Shown here one piece after another: positions 50,886 through 60,108 of a stretch of 64,000 nt of DNA. The stretch is from Poriferisodalis sp965208895 (lineage in GTDB: Bacteria; Actinomycetota; Acidimicrobiia; Acidimicrobiales; Poriferisodalaceae). Under the pieces are notes generated by a model, which was given only the letters and a program-made list of their open reading frames with translations, was not told the origin of the DNA and ran no database searches. Position 1 is the first letter of the stretch, and the number at the start of each line of letters is the position of its first letter. The translations under genes and the position numbers were made by a program. The stretch is taken from contig NZ_OZ242363.1 of the NCBI RefSeq assembly GCF_965208895.1, forward strand, positions 1,550,001-1,614,000, written 5' to 3'.

Positions 50886-50938
50886 GGGCTTGGGTTCATG
50901 AACTCTGGGTTCACGGGCTTGGGCTCATGAGCCTCGGG
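50881..50938. repeat. Two 29-bp direct repeats at the eno-ftsB junction
   Basis: Units 50881-50909 and 50910-50938 are imperfect copies, each made of two related ~15-bp halves (TTCACGGGCTTGGG and CTCATGAGCCTCGGG types). The eno stop (50925) and the ftsB start region fall inside them. Confidence 0.85.
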
Positions 50939-52220
50939 CGAGCGAGCTGCCTCCGCGATAGGCAGCATCGTCGCCGAGCTCGTCCTCGATGCGCAGCAGC
51001 TGGTTGTACTTGGCGACACGATCGGAGCGGGCCGGCGCGCCAGTCTTGATCTGCCCGCAATTGGTGGCAACCGACAGATCGGCGATGGTGGTGTCTTCAG
51101 ACTCGCCTGAACGGTGCGACATGACCGCGGTGTAAGCCGACCTTCCCGCCATCTCGACAGCGTCGAGCGTCTCGGTCAGCGTGCCGATCTGATTGACCTT
51201 CACCAGGATGCTGTTCGCGACGCCGGCATCAATGCCGCGCCCGAGTCGCTCGATGTTCGTGACGAAGAGGTCGTCGCCGACGAGCTGTACCCGGTCGCCC
51301 AGGAGATCGCCGAGCCCGGACCAGCCCTCCCAGTCATCCTCGGCCATGCCGTCCTCGACCGAGCAGATCGGGTAACGGTCGCACAGGTCAGCGAGGTAGC
51401 CCGCAAAAGAGGCAGCGTCGAGTTGTCGGTCCTCGCCGGCCAGGGTGTACAGGCCGTCGGCGTAGAACTCAGTGGACGCCACGTCGAGCGCAAGCGCCAT
51501 GTCGACGCCGGGCTCGAATCCGGCCTCGGAGATGGCTTCGGTCAGCAGTGCCAGCGCGGCCTCGTTCGAGGACAGGTCCGGGGCGAATCCACCTTCGTCG
51601 CCGACCGCCGTCGACAGCCCTCGCGAGCGCAGAACGCGACGAAGGACATGGTACGTCTCGGTGCCCCACCGCAGCGCCTCGCAAAATGATGCCGCGCCGA
51701 CGGGGACGATCATGAACTCCTGCAGGTCCACGTTGTTGTCGGCGTGCTCGCCGCCATTGATGACGTTCATCATCGGCGTCGGCAGCACATGCGCATTGGC
51801 CCCGCCGACGTGGCGATAGAGCGGCAGACCCAACGCCGCCGCCGCGGCGTGTGCCGTTGCCAGCGAGGCTGCCAGTACTGCGTTCGCCCCCAAGCGAGCC
51901 TTGTTCATGGTGGCGTCGAGCTCGATCAGCGTGTGATCCACCCCTCGCTGATCGACAGCATCGAGACCGGCGAGCGCCCGGGCGATCTCGCCGTTCACAT
52001 GCCCCACGGCAACGGCGACGCCCTTGCCGCCGTACCGCTGCCCCCCGTCGCGCAGCTCGACGGCCTCGAACTGGCCCGTCGAGGCGCCAGAGGGCACGAT
52101 GGCCCTCCCTACAGCGCCGCCCGCGGTGCGTACCTCGGCCTCGGTCGTGGGATTGCCTCGGGAATCCAGAACTTCCCGGCCGGTCACTTGAGCGATCTGT
52201 GTAGACGCGCGCGCTGTCAC
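50925..52220 (-). CDS. eno: Enolase
   Basis: Dehydrates 2-phosphoglycerate to phosphoenolpyruvate. The 431-residue product is full length. Motifs are REVLDSRGNPTTEAEV, VPSGASTGQFEAVELRDGG, SVEDGMAEDDWEGW, LVGDDLFVTNIERLGRGI, NSILVKVNQIGTLTET (catalytic Lys region) and MSHRSGESEDTTIADL. The start is GTG 52220. It lies in the conserved mfd-mazG-eno-ftsB order of actinobacteria. Confidence 0.97.
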   Translation of the reverse strand: MTARASTQIAQVTGREVLDSRGNPTTEAEVRTAGGAVGRAIVPSGASTGQFEAVELRDGGQRYGGKGVAVAVGHVNGEIARALAGLDAVDQRGVDHTLIELDATMNKARLGANAVLAASLATAHAAAAALGLPLYRHVGGANAHVLPTPMMNVINGGEHADNNVDLQEFMIVPVGAASFCEALRWGTETYHVLRRVLRSRGLSTAVGDEGGFAPDLSSNEAALALLTEAISEAGFEPGVDMALALDVASTEFYADGLYTLAGEDRQLDAASFAGYLADLCDRYPICSVEDGMAEDDWEGWSGLGDLLGDRVQLVGDDLFVTNIERLGRGIDAGVANSILVKVNQIGTLTETLDAVEMAGRSAYTAVMSHRSGESEDTTIADLSVATNCGQIKTGAPARSDRVAKYNQLLRIEDELGDDAAYRGGSSLARGS

Positions 52221-52276
52221 GCCATGCCACAGTACCGAAGCGCGCGGCGGGCGCGACCAGCGCTGCGCACCGATGC

Positions 52277-52771
52277 CTAGGCGGTGCGCGCCGTGCGAGC
52301 CCTTATGCGGTCTGCTCGGGCCTCGCGCTCAGCGGCCTTGATCGCCTCCCACTGCACCGAGAGCTCGTCATCACTGGGCTCAGGAGCATCCGGGTCGCGC
52401 AGGAAGACATGGGGATGGCGGCGCCGCATCTTGGCCTCGACGGTCTCGAGCACCTCAGCCAGGGTGAACGTTCCCGCCTGCTCGCCGATCGCGGCATTCA
52501 TCATGACCTGCAGCAGCACGTCGCCGAGTTCTTCGACCAGGTCCTCGATCGCGGTGGCCAACTTGGCTGCGTCGCCGCCAAGGGCGTCGGCGGCAGTCTG
52601 CAGTACCTCAGCCAGCTCCGAGGCCTCATCGAGCGCGTACGGCGCGAGCGTCGCATGCGTCTGGGCCCGGTCCCACGGGCATTCCTGACGCAGCCGGGTT
52701 ATCACCTCGTGGAGTGAAACGAGCCTCGGCCCGAGTTCCGGTCGGGGGTCGGCGGAATGCTCAGCGGCCAT
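52277..52771 (-). CDS. mazG: MazG-family nucleoside triphosphate pyrophosphohydrolase
   Basis: A 164-residue single MazG domain. It has LRQECPWDRAQTHATLAPYA at the start and the metal-binding ExxE...ExxD helices in LDEASELAEVLQTAAD and IEDLVEELGDVLLQVMMNAA. It hydrolyses NTPs or ppGpp-type substrates in housecleaning. Half the length of E. coli MazG, as in many actinobacteria. Confidence 0.93.
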   Translation of the reverse strand: MAAEHSADPRPELGPRLVSLHEVITRLRQECPWDRAQTHATLAPYALDEASELAEVLQTAADALGGDAAKLATAIEDLVEELGDVLLQVMMNAAIGEQAGTFTLAEVLETVEAKMRRRHPHVFLRDPDAPEPSDDELSVQWEAIKAAEREARADRIRARTARTA

Positions 52772-52792
52772 CGCGACCCCCGCACCGGCACC

Positions 52793-53842
52793 TCACGGCA
52801 GCAACGGCATCGCCACCCGCAGGTTGCCGACGTTCCAGTTGCCGAGTTCGGGAGCGACCTCCACTTCATAAGACGACATGATCTCGGTCAGCACGTGACC
52901 CGCGAACGGCCCAATCGAAGAGAGATCGGTCGCATCGGTTCGAAGCTCATCCAGATGCAGCACCACCCAGATTTCGCCGGTCGGGCTCGCTGCGGACGGC
53001 AGCAGCAGCGGCTCGGACAGCTCCCCCGGCGCCAGCGCCAAGAGGGCCAGCGTCAACTCCTGGCCTATGCCCAGATCGAAGGGCCGAGCGCAGGCGATGA
53101 CACCATCGGCCTCGGTCAGGTCGGGCAGGTTGACCGCAGCCGCAACGTCACCAAAGGGTTCACCGGCCTGCACGCGCTCGGAAGCTGCAAAGGCGTCGAT
53201 CTCAGTCGTCAAGGTGAGCGCACTCACACAGTGGGGCGTCGCCAGGCGCTCGATGCTGGGGTCCTCCTCGACGGCGCGTTGCTGCGCAAATTCTTCGAAC
53301 GGACCCTCGAGGTGCGCTTGGACCTGCCCGTTGATCTCCGCGTCCGACAGGGTGATGTCGACCCCGAAGCCCAGTGCATCCAGTGCCGCGCCCGCCAGGC
53401 GCAACTGAATCATGGATGTCAGCCGGGATGCGTATTCCTCCTGGGTCGGGTTCTCCGGGTCGTCCATGAGCGTGACCGGGGAGTCCACGAGGTTCGCAAG
53501 GACATCGCCGACCAGCACCTGCCCGCCCGGGAAACTCGCCGCGACGGCGGCACTGTCGGAGAGCAGCGCTCGGTACGCGGCTTCTTGGACCGCTCGCGCG
53601 GCATCGCGCTCGGCCCGCTCGGCCTCGAGCTGAGCTTCCTCGGAGGCCCGCTCAGCTTCGAGCTGAGCTTCGCGTTCAGCAGCCTCGACCGCATCCCGCG
53701 ACACCACACCGTCGTCATCGGTGTCGGCTGCCTCGACGATCTCGGGGTCGAGCCCCGTTTCGATGGTGACGACGTTCCCGTCGTCGCTGCACGCGAACGA
53801 CGCGAGTACCAGCGCTGCGAGCAACACAGCTCGTCGAATCAT
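52793..53842 (-). CDS. SurA/PrsA-like peptidyl-prolyl isomerase-type lipoprotein
   Basis: A 349-residue exported protein. The signal VLLAALVLASFACSDDG has a lipobox Cys near residue 18. It is followed by an acidic linker and a long Glu/Ala-rich coiled coil (residues ~50-95, repeats of AEREAQLEAERA). A SurA_N-like chaperone domain comes next and then a degenerate PPIC-like region (FAASERVQAGEPFGDVAAAV and FDLGIGQELTLALLALAPGE, then LSEPL). It is a probable envelope foldase or chaperone. ATG 53842 has GGGGGGAA upstream. Confidence 0.78.
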   Translation of the reverse strand: MIRRAVLLAALVLASFACSDDGNVVTIETGLDPEIVEAADTDDDGVVSRDAVEAAEREAQLEAERASEEAQLEAERAERDAARAVQEAAYRALLSDSAAVAASFPGGQVLVGDVLANLVDSPVTLMDDPENPTQEEYASRLTSMIQLRLAGAALDALGFGVDITLSDAEINGQVQAHLEGPFEEFAQQRAVEEDPSIERLATPHCVSALTLTTEIDAFAASERVQAGEPFGDVAAAVNLPDLTEADGVIACARPFDLGIGQELTLALLALAPGELSEPLLLPSAASPTGEIWVVLHLDELRTDATDLSSIGPFAGHVLTEIMSSYEVEVAPELGNWNVGNLRVAMPLLP

Positions 53843-53885
53843 GGAATTCCCCCCGGCGCGCACTGCGGGCAGGCTAGGTGGTAGC

Positions 53886-53963
53886 CGCTTCGGCCACGGG
53901 TTCGCCCTGTGCTTGCCACTCGGACTCGCTTCGCTCGCTGGCCGCTCGGGCCGGGGGCTCAGC
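53886..53963 (-). repeat. Dispersed GC-rich repeat, copy B
   Basis: On the minus strand it starts GCTGAG at 53963 and continues GCGGCCAGCGAGCGAAGCGA, then GCACAGGGCGAACCCGTGGCC. It aligns along its length with the first half of copy D. The mfd stop codon is the TGA of its GCTGAG. Confidence 0.8.
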
Positions 53964-56900
53964 CTCTCGCCGGGGGCCGCAACTGCTGGCAGAACGAGAA
54001 CAGGTGCCCGACCGTGGCCGGGTTCAACGCGCGAACCGACAGCTGCACCTCGCTGCCGCCTGCACCTGCGTCCGCCTTGTAACGCGCCGCGCTGAAGGGC
54101 GTGCCTGCGCAGATGCGCCGCATGCGCAGTTCCTCGCTCGCTGTCAGCGTGAGCGGCCCCAAGCGCACCCGCCCGCCGTCGTGGCCGGGAGCGAACGCCA
54201 CAGTCCGCATGCCGAGCCGGTGACATTCGGCGCGCAGCAGCGCAATGTGCAACAACGTCCGCGCGGCATCTGGGATCGGTCCGTAGCGGTCGGTCCATTC
54301 AGCTTCGATGTCAGCTACCTCGACGAGCTCGGTGACAGCACCGAGTCGGCGGTACGCCTCGAGGCGGCCTGTCGCGTCGGCCACGTAGTCGTCGGGAAGG
54401 TGTGCGACGAGCGGCAGGTCGATGACGATTTCGGCCGGCTGTTCGGGCGTCTCGCCGCTCAGGGAGGCAACTGCCTCGCTGACGAGTTCGCAGTAGAGGT
54501 CGTAGCCGACGGCGGCGACGTGTCCCGACTGCACGCCGCTGAGCAGGTTCCCGGCGCCGCGCAGCTGCAGGTCGCGCATCGCAATGCGGTATCCCGAGCC
54601 CAGCTCGGTGGATTCGCCGATCGTGCGAAGGCGCTCGTAGGCCTCCTCGGAGAGCGAACGGCCTTCAGGGTGAAACAGGTATGCGTAGGCACGCTGCCCC
54701 GAACGGCCCACACGCCCTCGGATCTGGTGCAGCTGCCCGAGGCCCAGCAGATCGGCGCGATCCACAACCAGCGTGTTGACGCTCGGCATATCGATGCCCG
54801 ACTCGATGATGGTCGTGCACACCAGCACGTCGTAGGCACCTTCCCAGAAGTCGATGACTACCTGCTCCAGCGTTCCCTCGTCCATCTGGCCGTGTGCCAC
54901 GGCGATGCGCGCCTCGGGCACCAGTTCTGCCAAGCCCGCCGCCACCACGCCGATGTCGGCGACGCGGTTGTGCACGAAGAACACCTGGCCTTCGCGCAGC
55001 AGCTCCCGCCGGATGGCCTCGCTGACGGCACGCTCGTCGTAGGGGCCGACGTGGGTGAGGATCGGCTGGCGTTCGGCCGGAGGAGTCTGCAGCAGCGACA
55101 GGTCCCGAATGCCCGTCAGCGTCATCTCCAGCGTGCGCGGAATGGGCGTGGCCGTCAGCGTCAGCACATCGACCTCGGCGCGCAGGTGCTTGATCGCCTC
55201 TTTGTGGCTCACGCCGAAGCGCTGCTCCTCGTCCACCACCAGCAGGCCCAGATTCTTGAACTTCACGTCGCCTGACAGCAGCCGATGCGTGCCGATCACC
55301 AAGTCCACCGTGCCGTCGGCGACACCGGCGACCACCGCTCGCTGCTCGGCGGGCGTGAGGAATCGGCTGAGCACCTCGACGCGCACAGGATGGTCGGCGT
55401 AACGCTCCGCGAACGTCTGGTGATGCTGCTGGGCCAGCAGCGTCGTCGGCACCAGCACGGCTGCCTGCTTGCCCGCACTTATCGCACAAAATGCCGCCCG
55501 TACCGCCACCTCCGTCTTGCCGAAGCCGACATCACCGCACACCAGGCGATCCATCGGTGTGGGCTCGGACATGTCCGCCAGCACCTCGTCGATCGTGCGG
55601 CGCTGGTCGGGCGTCGGCATATACGCGAAGCTGTCGGCCAGCTCGGCCATGCCCAGGCCTTCGGGATCGAATGCGTTGCCCGACGTGGTGATCCGTCGCT
55701 GGTACAGCACCACCAGCTCTTGGGCGATCTCGGCTACCGATGCGCGCACCTTGGCCTTCTGGCGCTGGAAGTCGCTGCCGCCCATGCGGCTGAGCCGGGG
55801 CGTCTCCCCGCCGATGTAGGGGCGGATGAAGTCGATCTGCTCGGTGGGCAGGTAGAGCCGATCGGTGCCCCGGAACTCCAGCTCGAGGTAGTCGCGCTCA
55901 TCACCGCCGAAGGCCCGCCGGACGAGCCCGGCATAGCGGGCAATGCCGTGATGGTGATGAACGACGAAGTCGCCGACGCTGAGATCTTCGAACGACGACG
56001 TGACGCGGGTGCGACGTCGAGCTGCACGATGAACGCGGCGGCGACCGGTGAACTCTGCTTCGGGCAGCACCGCAACCCCGGCTGCGGGCGCGATGAAACC
56101 CTGTTCGAGCGGTGCGACCACCACGTGACCGCCTGGCAGCGGGGCGAAGCTTGAGGGCCCCGAATGCAGGTGCAATGGGACTTCTTCCGCACCCAGCGCG
56201 TCAGCGAGCCGAGCAGCCGAGCCGTCGCCTTCGGCAGCCACGACGACAACGGATCGCGCCGCGCTGTCTCCGACTTGTCCTTTCGCTCCGGTCACCAGCC
56301 GGCGGAGCTGGGACACCAGGCGGCCGGGATCGCCGGCGGCGGGCACCCATGGCTCGGTGGCGATCTGCGGCCCAGGATCGCCCTGCGCTGTGGGCGCTGC
56401 GGTGGAGTCCACCGACCACACCGCGGCTTCGCAGCGAGCCAGCAACCGGTCGAACGCAACGTGCAGCCGGGGGAATGCCGCGCCAGCAGCGTCGGGGCCA
56501 TTCTCGTGGTGATCGCCCGAGTCGCCAGGACTCCGCAGGCCCCACGTCACCGCCAGCGAACGGGTCAGATCGTCGGTTTCTGCGGTGATGTCGGCAGCTC
56601 GGTCTGCGAGCCGCCGCGGCTCGCACAGCAACACCAGCGCATCGGGGCCGAGCAGGTCCGGCAGCACGATCTCATCGGGAGCGAGCCATGGCAGCCACGA
56701 CTCCATCCCGTCGAACAGCTCACCCCTGCTGAGGCGCTCCATGTGCTCGCGGCACCACGGTTCGCCGATTGCCAGCGCTGCGGCACGTTCCCGCATGGCA
56801 GCATCGGGACGCATCTCGCGCGCCGGGTACATCTGCGTCTCTGCAAGCTCTGCGACCGAACGCTGATCGGCGATCGAGAACTCCGTGAGGCGGTCGACCT

Positions 56901-57537
56901 CGTCGCCCCACAGGTCGATGCGCACCGGCATCTCGGCCGTCGGGCAGAAGACGTCCACAATCCCGCCGCGCACTGCGATCTCGCCGCGATGCTCGACCTG
57001 ATGCTCACGGCGATATCCCCAGGCCACCAGCTGCGACACGAGTTCGCCGAGGTCGCACCGATCGCCTCGTGTCACGCGCATCACCGACGCTGCTGGGGCA
57101 ACTGCGTCGGGGCTGAGCCGCTGCAGCAGCGCTCGAATCGGAGCGACGATCACCTTGAGGTCGCTCTCGCTGGCGCGGGTGGGGGATCTCAGCCTCTCCA
57201 GCGCTGCCAGTCGGCGGCCCATCGTCTCGGTCGCCGGGCTCACTCGTTCGAACGGCAACGTTTCCCACGCTCCGAACAGTGCTACGTGTTGCTCCCCGAG
57301 CCAGGTGCGGAGGTCTTCGGCGTAGCGCTCGGATTCATGGGCCGTCGCCGTCACCACCAAGACCGGCAACCTTGATCCCAGTGTCGCCAAGCCGGCGGCG
57401 ACGAACGGCCGGGCTCCCTCGGCGACGGCAATCGAACCCGACGCCCGGCCCAGCATCGACACGAAACCGCTGTCGTTGGCAAGTCGCTCGGTCAGCACCC
57501 GCAGCGGCGCTGCGCCCGCCGGGCCTGCCGAGCTCAC
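53959..57537 (-). CDS. mfd: Transcription-repair coupling factor
   Basis: A 1192-residue ATP-dependent translocase that removes stalled RNA polymerase and recruits UvrA. The order is full: UvrB-like N-terminal module (~1-350), CarD-like RNA polymerase-interaction domain (SFEDLSVGDFVVHHHHGIAR near 517), Walker A CGDVGFGKTEVAVRAAF near 665, LLVVDEEQRFGVSHKEAIKH near 767, QIRGRVGRSGQRAYAYLF near 940 and a C-terminal TRCF domain. GTG 57537 overlaps the pth stop by 4 bp (GTGA). The stop lies in dispersed repeat B. Confidence 0.96.
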   Translation of the reverse strand: MSSAGPAGAAPLRVLTERLANDSGFVSMLGRASGSIAVAEGARPFVAAGLATLGSRLPVLVVTATAHESERYAEDLRTWLGEQHVALFGAWETLPFERVSPATETMGRRLAALERLRSPTRASESDLKVIVAPIRALLQRLSPDAVAPAASVMRVTRGDRCDLGELVSQLVAWGYRREHQVEHRGEIAVRGGIVDVFCPTAEMPVRIDLWGDEVDRLTEFSIADQRSVAELAETQMYPAREMRPDAAMRERAAALAIGEPWCREHMERLSRGELFDGMESWLPWLAPDEIVLPDLLGPDALVLLCEPRRLADRAADITAETDDLTRSLAVTWGLRSPGDSGDHHENGPDAAGAAFPRLHVAFDRLLARCEAAVWSVDSTAAPTAQGDPGPQIATEPWVPAAGDPGRLVSQLRRLVTGAKGQVGDSAARSVVVVAAEGDGSAARLADALGAEEVPLHLHSGPSSFAPLPGGHVVVAPLEQGFIAPAAGVAVLPEAEFTGRRRVHRAARRRTRVTSSFEDLSVGDFVVHHHHGIARYAGLVRRAFGGDERDYLELEFRGTDRLYLPTEQIDFIRPYIGGETPRLSRMGGSDFQRQKAKVRASVAEIAQELVVLYQRRITTSGNAFDPEGLGMAELADSFAYMPTPDQRRTIDEVLADMSEPTPMDRLVCGDVGFGKTEVAVRAAFCAISAGKQAAVLVPTTLLAQQHHQTFAERYADHPVRVEVLSRFLTPAEQRAVVAGVADGTVDLVIGTHRLLSGDVKFKNLGLLVVDEEQRFGVSHKEAIKHLRAEVDVLTLTATPIPRTLEMTLTGIRDLSLLQTPPAERQPILTHVGPYDERAVSEAIRRELLREGQVFFVHNRVADIGVVAAGLAELVPEARIAVAHGQMDEGTLEQVVIDFWEGAYDVLVCTTIIESGIDMPSVNTLVVDRADLLGLGQLHQIRGRVGRSGQRAYAYLFHPEGRSLSEEAYERLRTIGESTELGSGYRIAMRDLQLRGAGNLLSGVQSGHVAAVGYDLYCELVSEAVASLSGETPEQPAEIVIDLPLVAHLPDDYVADATGRLEAYRRLGAVTELVEVADIEAEWTDRYGPIPDAARTLLHIALLRAECHRLGMRTVAFAPGHDGGRVRLGPLTLTASEELRMRRICAGTPFSAARYKADAGAGGSEVQLSVRALNPATVGHLFSFCQQLRPPARG

Positions 57538-58175
57538 TGCGGGTGGGGATCGGGTCCCCGCCGCCGGGCGTTCGCGACGTTCATGGCCGCCTCGATGCCG
57601 TCGCGCACCAGCACCTCCAGCCCCGCTACGGCACGGTCCAGCGCCTCGTCGATCAGCAGCGCCTCGGAGCGCGCCGGCCGCTGCAACACCCACTTGCGGC
57701 CGGCTTCGGGCCGTGGCGGCTTGCCGATGCCGATGCGCAGCCGCACGAAGTCACGGGTCCCGAGCTGGTTGGCGATCGATGCCAAGCCGTTGTGGCCGGC
57801 GATCCCCCCGCCCGCTTTGAGCCGCACCTGCCCGGGCTCGAGGTCGAGCTCGTCATGGACGACGACGAGCTGCGACGGCTCGACGATGCCATGACGCTTC
57901 ACCAGCACGCCCACACTGCGGCCGCTCTCGTTCATGAACGTGGTCGGGCAGGCAAGCGTGACGCGGCGCTCGCCCACCGTCTCCTCCCCGACGCGAGCGT
58001 GCTCGCGCCGCTGCACCGCCAAGTCGCACTGAAGCGCCGATGCCCACCGTTCGGTGGCCTCGGCCCCGACATTGTGACGGCTTCCCCCATAGCGCTCCGG
58101 AGGATTACCGAGACCCACCACCAGCCAGTCTGCGGCTGTTCCCCGCCGCGCGGCCGCCCGACGGAACACAGACAC
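57534..58175 (-). CDS. pth: Peptidyl-tRNA hydrolase
   Basis: Recycles peptidyl-tRNA. The 213-residue product has LVVGLGNPPERYGGSRHNVG (catalytic His), PTTFMNESGRSVG, VVHDELDLEPGQVRLKAGGG and GIAGHNGLASIANQLGTRDF. It starts at GTG 58175, 8 bp after rplY, and is translationally coupled to mfd. The N-terminal ~15 residues precede the usual family start. Confidence 0.95.
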   Translation of the reverse strand: MSVFRRAAARRGTAADWLVVGLGNPPERYGGSRHNVGAEATERWASALQCDLAVQRREHARVGEETVGERRVTLACPTTFMNESGRSVGVLVKRHGIVEPSQLVVVHDELDLEPGQVRLKAGGGIAGHNGLASIANQLGTRDFVRLRIGIGKPPRPEAGRKWVLQRPARSEALLIDEALDRAVAGLEVLVRDGIEAAMNVANARRRGPDPHPQ

Positions 58176-58183
58176 CGGGTCGG

Positions 58184-58825
58184 TCAGTCCTCGTCGGCGG
58201 CGGCGTCGGCGGCGGCTTCCTCAGCGTCGATGAGCTCGCCTTCTTCGTCGATCTGTTCGGCGGCAACGGCAGCACGTGTCCGCTGCGCAATAGCCACGAG
58301 CGTGTCGCTGTCGAGCAGGCTCACCATGCCCTCAGGCAGGGGGAGATCACTGACGCGGACCGGGTTGTCCAGCGAGAGCGTCTCCACGTCGACGTCGAAG
58401 GCCGGCGGGATCACACCCGCAGGCGACTCGACGTGCAGCGACATCAGCTGCTGCTGCACCACCGCACCTTCGCGGCCCGCTACCGCCGCCTCGCCGACGA
58501 GGCGAATCGGCACGTCCACCACCAGCCGCTCGTCGAGGGAGATCAGCAGGAAGTCGACATGAGTGACGCGGTTGGCGATCGAATCGCGCTGCATGTCCTT
58601 GACCATGGTGAGATGGTCCTTGCCGTCGACCTCGAGGGTGATGATCGCGTTCGGACCCGCAGCGTTCAGCGCAGCCCGGAACCGCAGGCGGTCGAGCGTG
58701 ATCGACACGGGATCGCTGCCGTGGCCGTACATCACCGCGGGGATCTTGTCGGCCGCGCGCAGGCGCCTCGAGGGGCCCGTGCCGGTCGCGTGACGGGGCT
58801 CGGCGATGAGCTTCAGCTGTTCCAT
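58184..58825 (-). CDS. rplY: 50S ribosomal protein L25/Ctc (bL25)
   Basis: Binds 5S rRNA. The 213-residue protein is of the long Ctc type: an N-terminal L25 domain (GPSRRLRAADKIPAVMYGHG) and a C-terminal TL5-like beta domain (LMSLHVESPAGVIPPAFDVD). It ends with an acidic Ala/Asp tail. It sits in the usual prs-rplY-pth order. Confidence 0.95.
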   Translation of the reverse strand: MEQLKLIAEPRHATGTGPSRRLRAADKIPAVMYGHGSDPVSITLDRLRFRAALNAAGPNAIITLEVDGKDHLTMVKDMQRDSIANRVTHVDFLLISLDERLVVDVPIRLVGEAAVAGREGAVVQQQLMSLHVESPAGVIPPAFDVDVETLSLDNPVRVSDLPLPEGMVSLLDSDTLVAIAQRTRAAVAAEQIDEEGELIDAEEAAADAAADED

Positions 58826-58915
58826 GCTGGCACTTTCGGCAGTTGGGCCCCGTCAGCTCACGAGCTCTCGGGTGACGGGCGTCGAGTCGATCAGCGACGA
58901 GGAAGCCTACGGGTC

Positions 58916-59899
58916 TCAGAAGAGGTTCTGGCCGTCGAAGATCTCCGACACAGACGCGTCTTCGAACACCGACTCCAAGGCATCGGCGAATACGCCGGCA
59001 ACGCTCAGCACGACGAGCTTGTCGAACTGCTTGGAGCTGGGAATCGGCACCGTGTTCGTGACGATGACCTGGCTCAGCGAGGAGTTCTTCAAGCGGTCCA
59101 CGGCGGGTTCGGAGAACAGTCCGTGCGTGCTCGCACACATCACGTCGGACGCACCGTTGGCAACCAGCGTCTCGGTGGCCGAGCAGATGGTTCCGGCCGT
59201 GTCGATCATGTCGTCGATGATCACGCAGGTGCGGCCCGCTACCTCGCCCATGATGCCGAGCGCCTCGGACTCGTTGACGTTGTCGGTTGCGCGGCGCTTG
59301 TAGATGGATGCCACGTCGCAGCCGAGTCGGGTCGCGTAGCGCTCGGCCACCTTCACGCGGCCGGTGTCGGGCGACACGATCACCGAGTCGGGCCCCATGA
59401 CGTCGGACAGGTAGTCGATGAGTACCGGCGCCGCCGTCAGATGATCCACCGGACCGTCGAAGAAACCCTGGATTTGGCCGCTGTGCAGGTCGATCGACAC
59501 CAGGCGCTCTGCGCCCGCGACGGTGAACATGTCGGCGAGCAGTCGCGCAGTGATCGGTTCGCGGCCCGCGGCCTTGCGGTCCTGGCGGGCGTAGCCATAC
59601 AGCGGCGCGACCGCAGTGATGCGCTTGGCTGATGCACGCCGGGCGGCATCCACCATGACGAGCTGCTCCATGATCGCGTCATTGAGACTCATGGTCTCGC
59701 AGGCGGCGTGACTCTGGATGATGAATACGTCGCCGCCGCGAATCGACTCCGCGAACTTGCACTTGATCTCGCCATTGGCGAAGTCGATGAGCCCGGGGTC
59801 GCCGAGCTCCACGCCGAGCTGGGAGGCAATCTCGGTAGCCAACTCAGGATTTGCTCTGCCGCTGAAAAGGTGCAAACGCTTCTTGGTGACCAGCTCCAT
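58916..59899 (-). CDS. prs: Ribose-phosphate pyrophosphokinase
   Basis: Makes PRPP for nucleotide, His and Trp synthesis. The 327-residue product includes FANGEIKCKFAESIRGGDVF, PLYGYARQDRKAAGREPITA (catalytic flexible loop) and the PRPP-binding VIIDDMIDTAGTICSATETL. ATG 59899 follows GGAAGG; the longer frame upstream is low-complexity and unlikely. A 179-bp gap with repeat C separates it from glmU. Confidence 0.96.
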   Translation of the reverse strand: MELVTKKRLHLFSGRANPELATEIASQLGVELGDPGLIDFANGEIKCKFAESIRGGDVFIIQSHAACETMSLNDAIMEQLVMVDAARRASAKRITAVAPLYGYARQDRKAAGREPITARLLADMFTVAGAERLVSIDLHSGQIQGFFDGPVDHLTAAPVLIDYLSDVMGPDSVIVSPDTGRVKVAERYATRLGCDVASIYKRRATDNVNESEALGIMGEVAGRTCVIIDDMIDTAGTICSATETLVANGASDVMCASTHGLFSEPAVDRLKNSSLSQVIVTNTVPIPSSKQFDKLVVLSVAGVFADALESVFEDASVSEIFDGQNLF

Positions 59900-60074
59900 T
59901 GCATGTTCCTTCCTCAGCGGTGCGGGGGGCGCCGTGCTCGACGCAGACGCGCTCGAAGCAGCACTAGCTGAGGGCTGGGCGGAACGCTCGGCAATGGGTT
60001 TTGGCGGCATGTTCAGCAGTCCGGCGACAGTCCGAGACTACCCGACTGCCTTGGCAGAACCCCGGGGTTTCCTG

Positions 60075-60108
60075 GCGCTCACGGGCCGCTGGGGCCACGG
60101 CTTCGCCT
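60075..60108 (-). repeat. Dispersed GC-rich repeat, copy C (short)
   Basis: On the minus strand it reads GGCGAAGCCGTGGCCCCAGC followed by GGCCCGTGAGCGCC, almost identical to the core of copy A. The glmU stop (TGA, 60079-60081) is within it. Confidence 0.8.
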
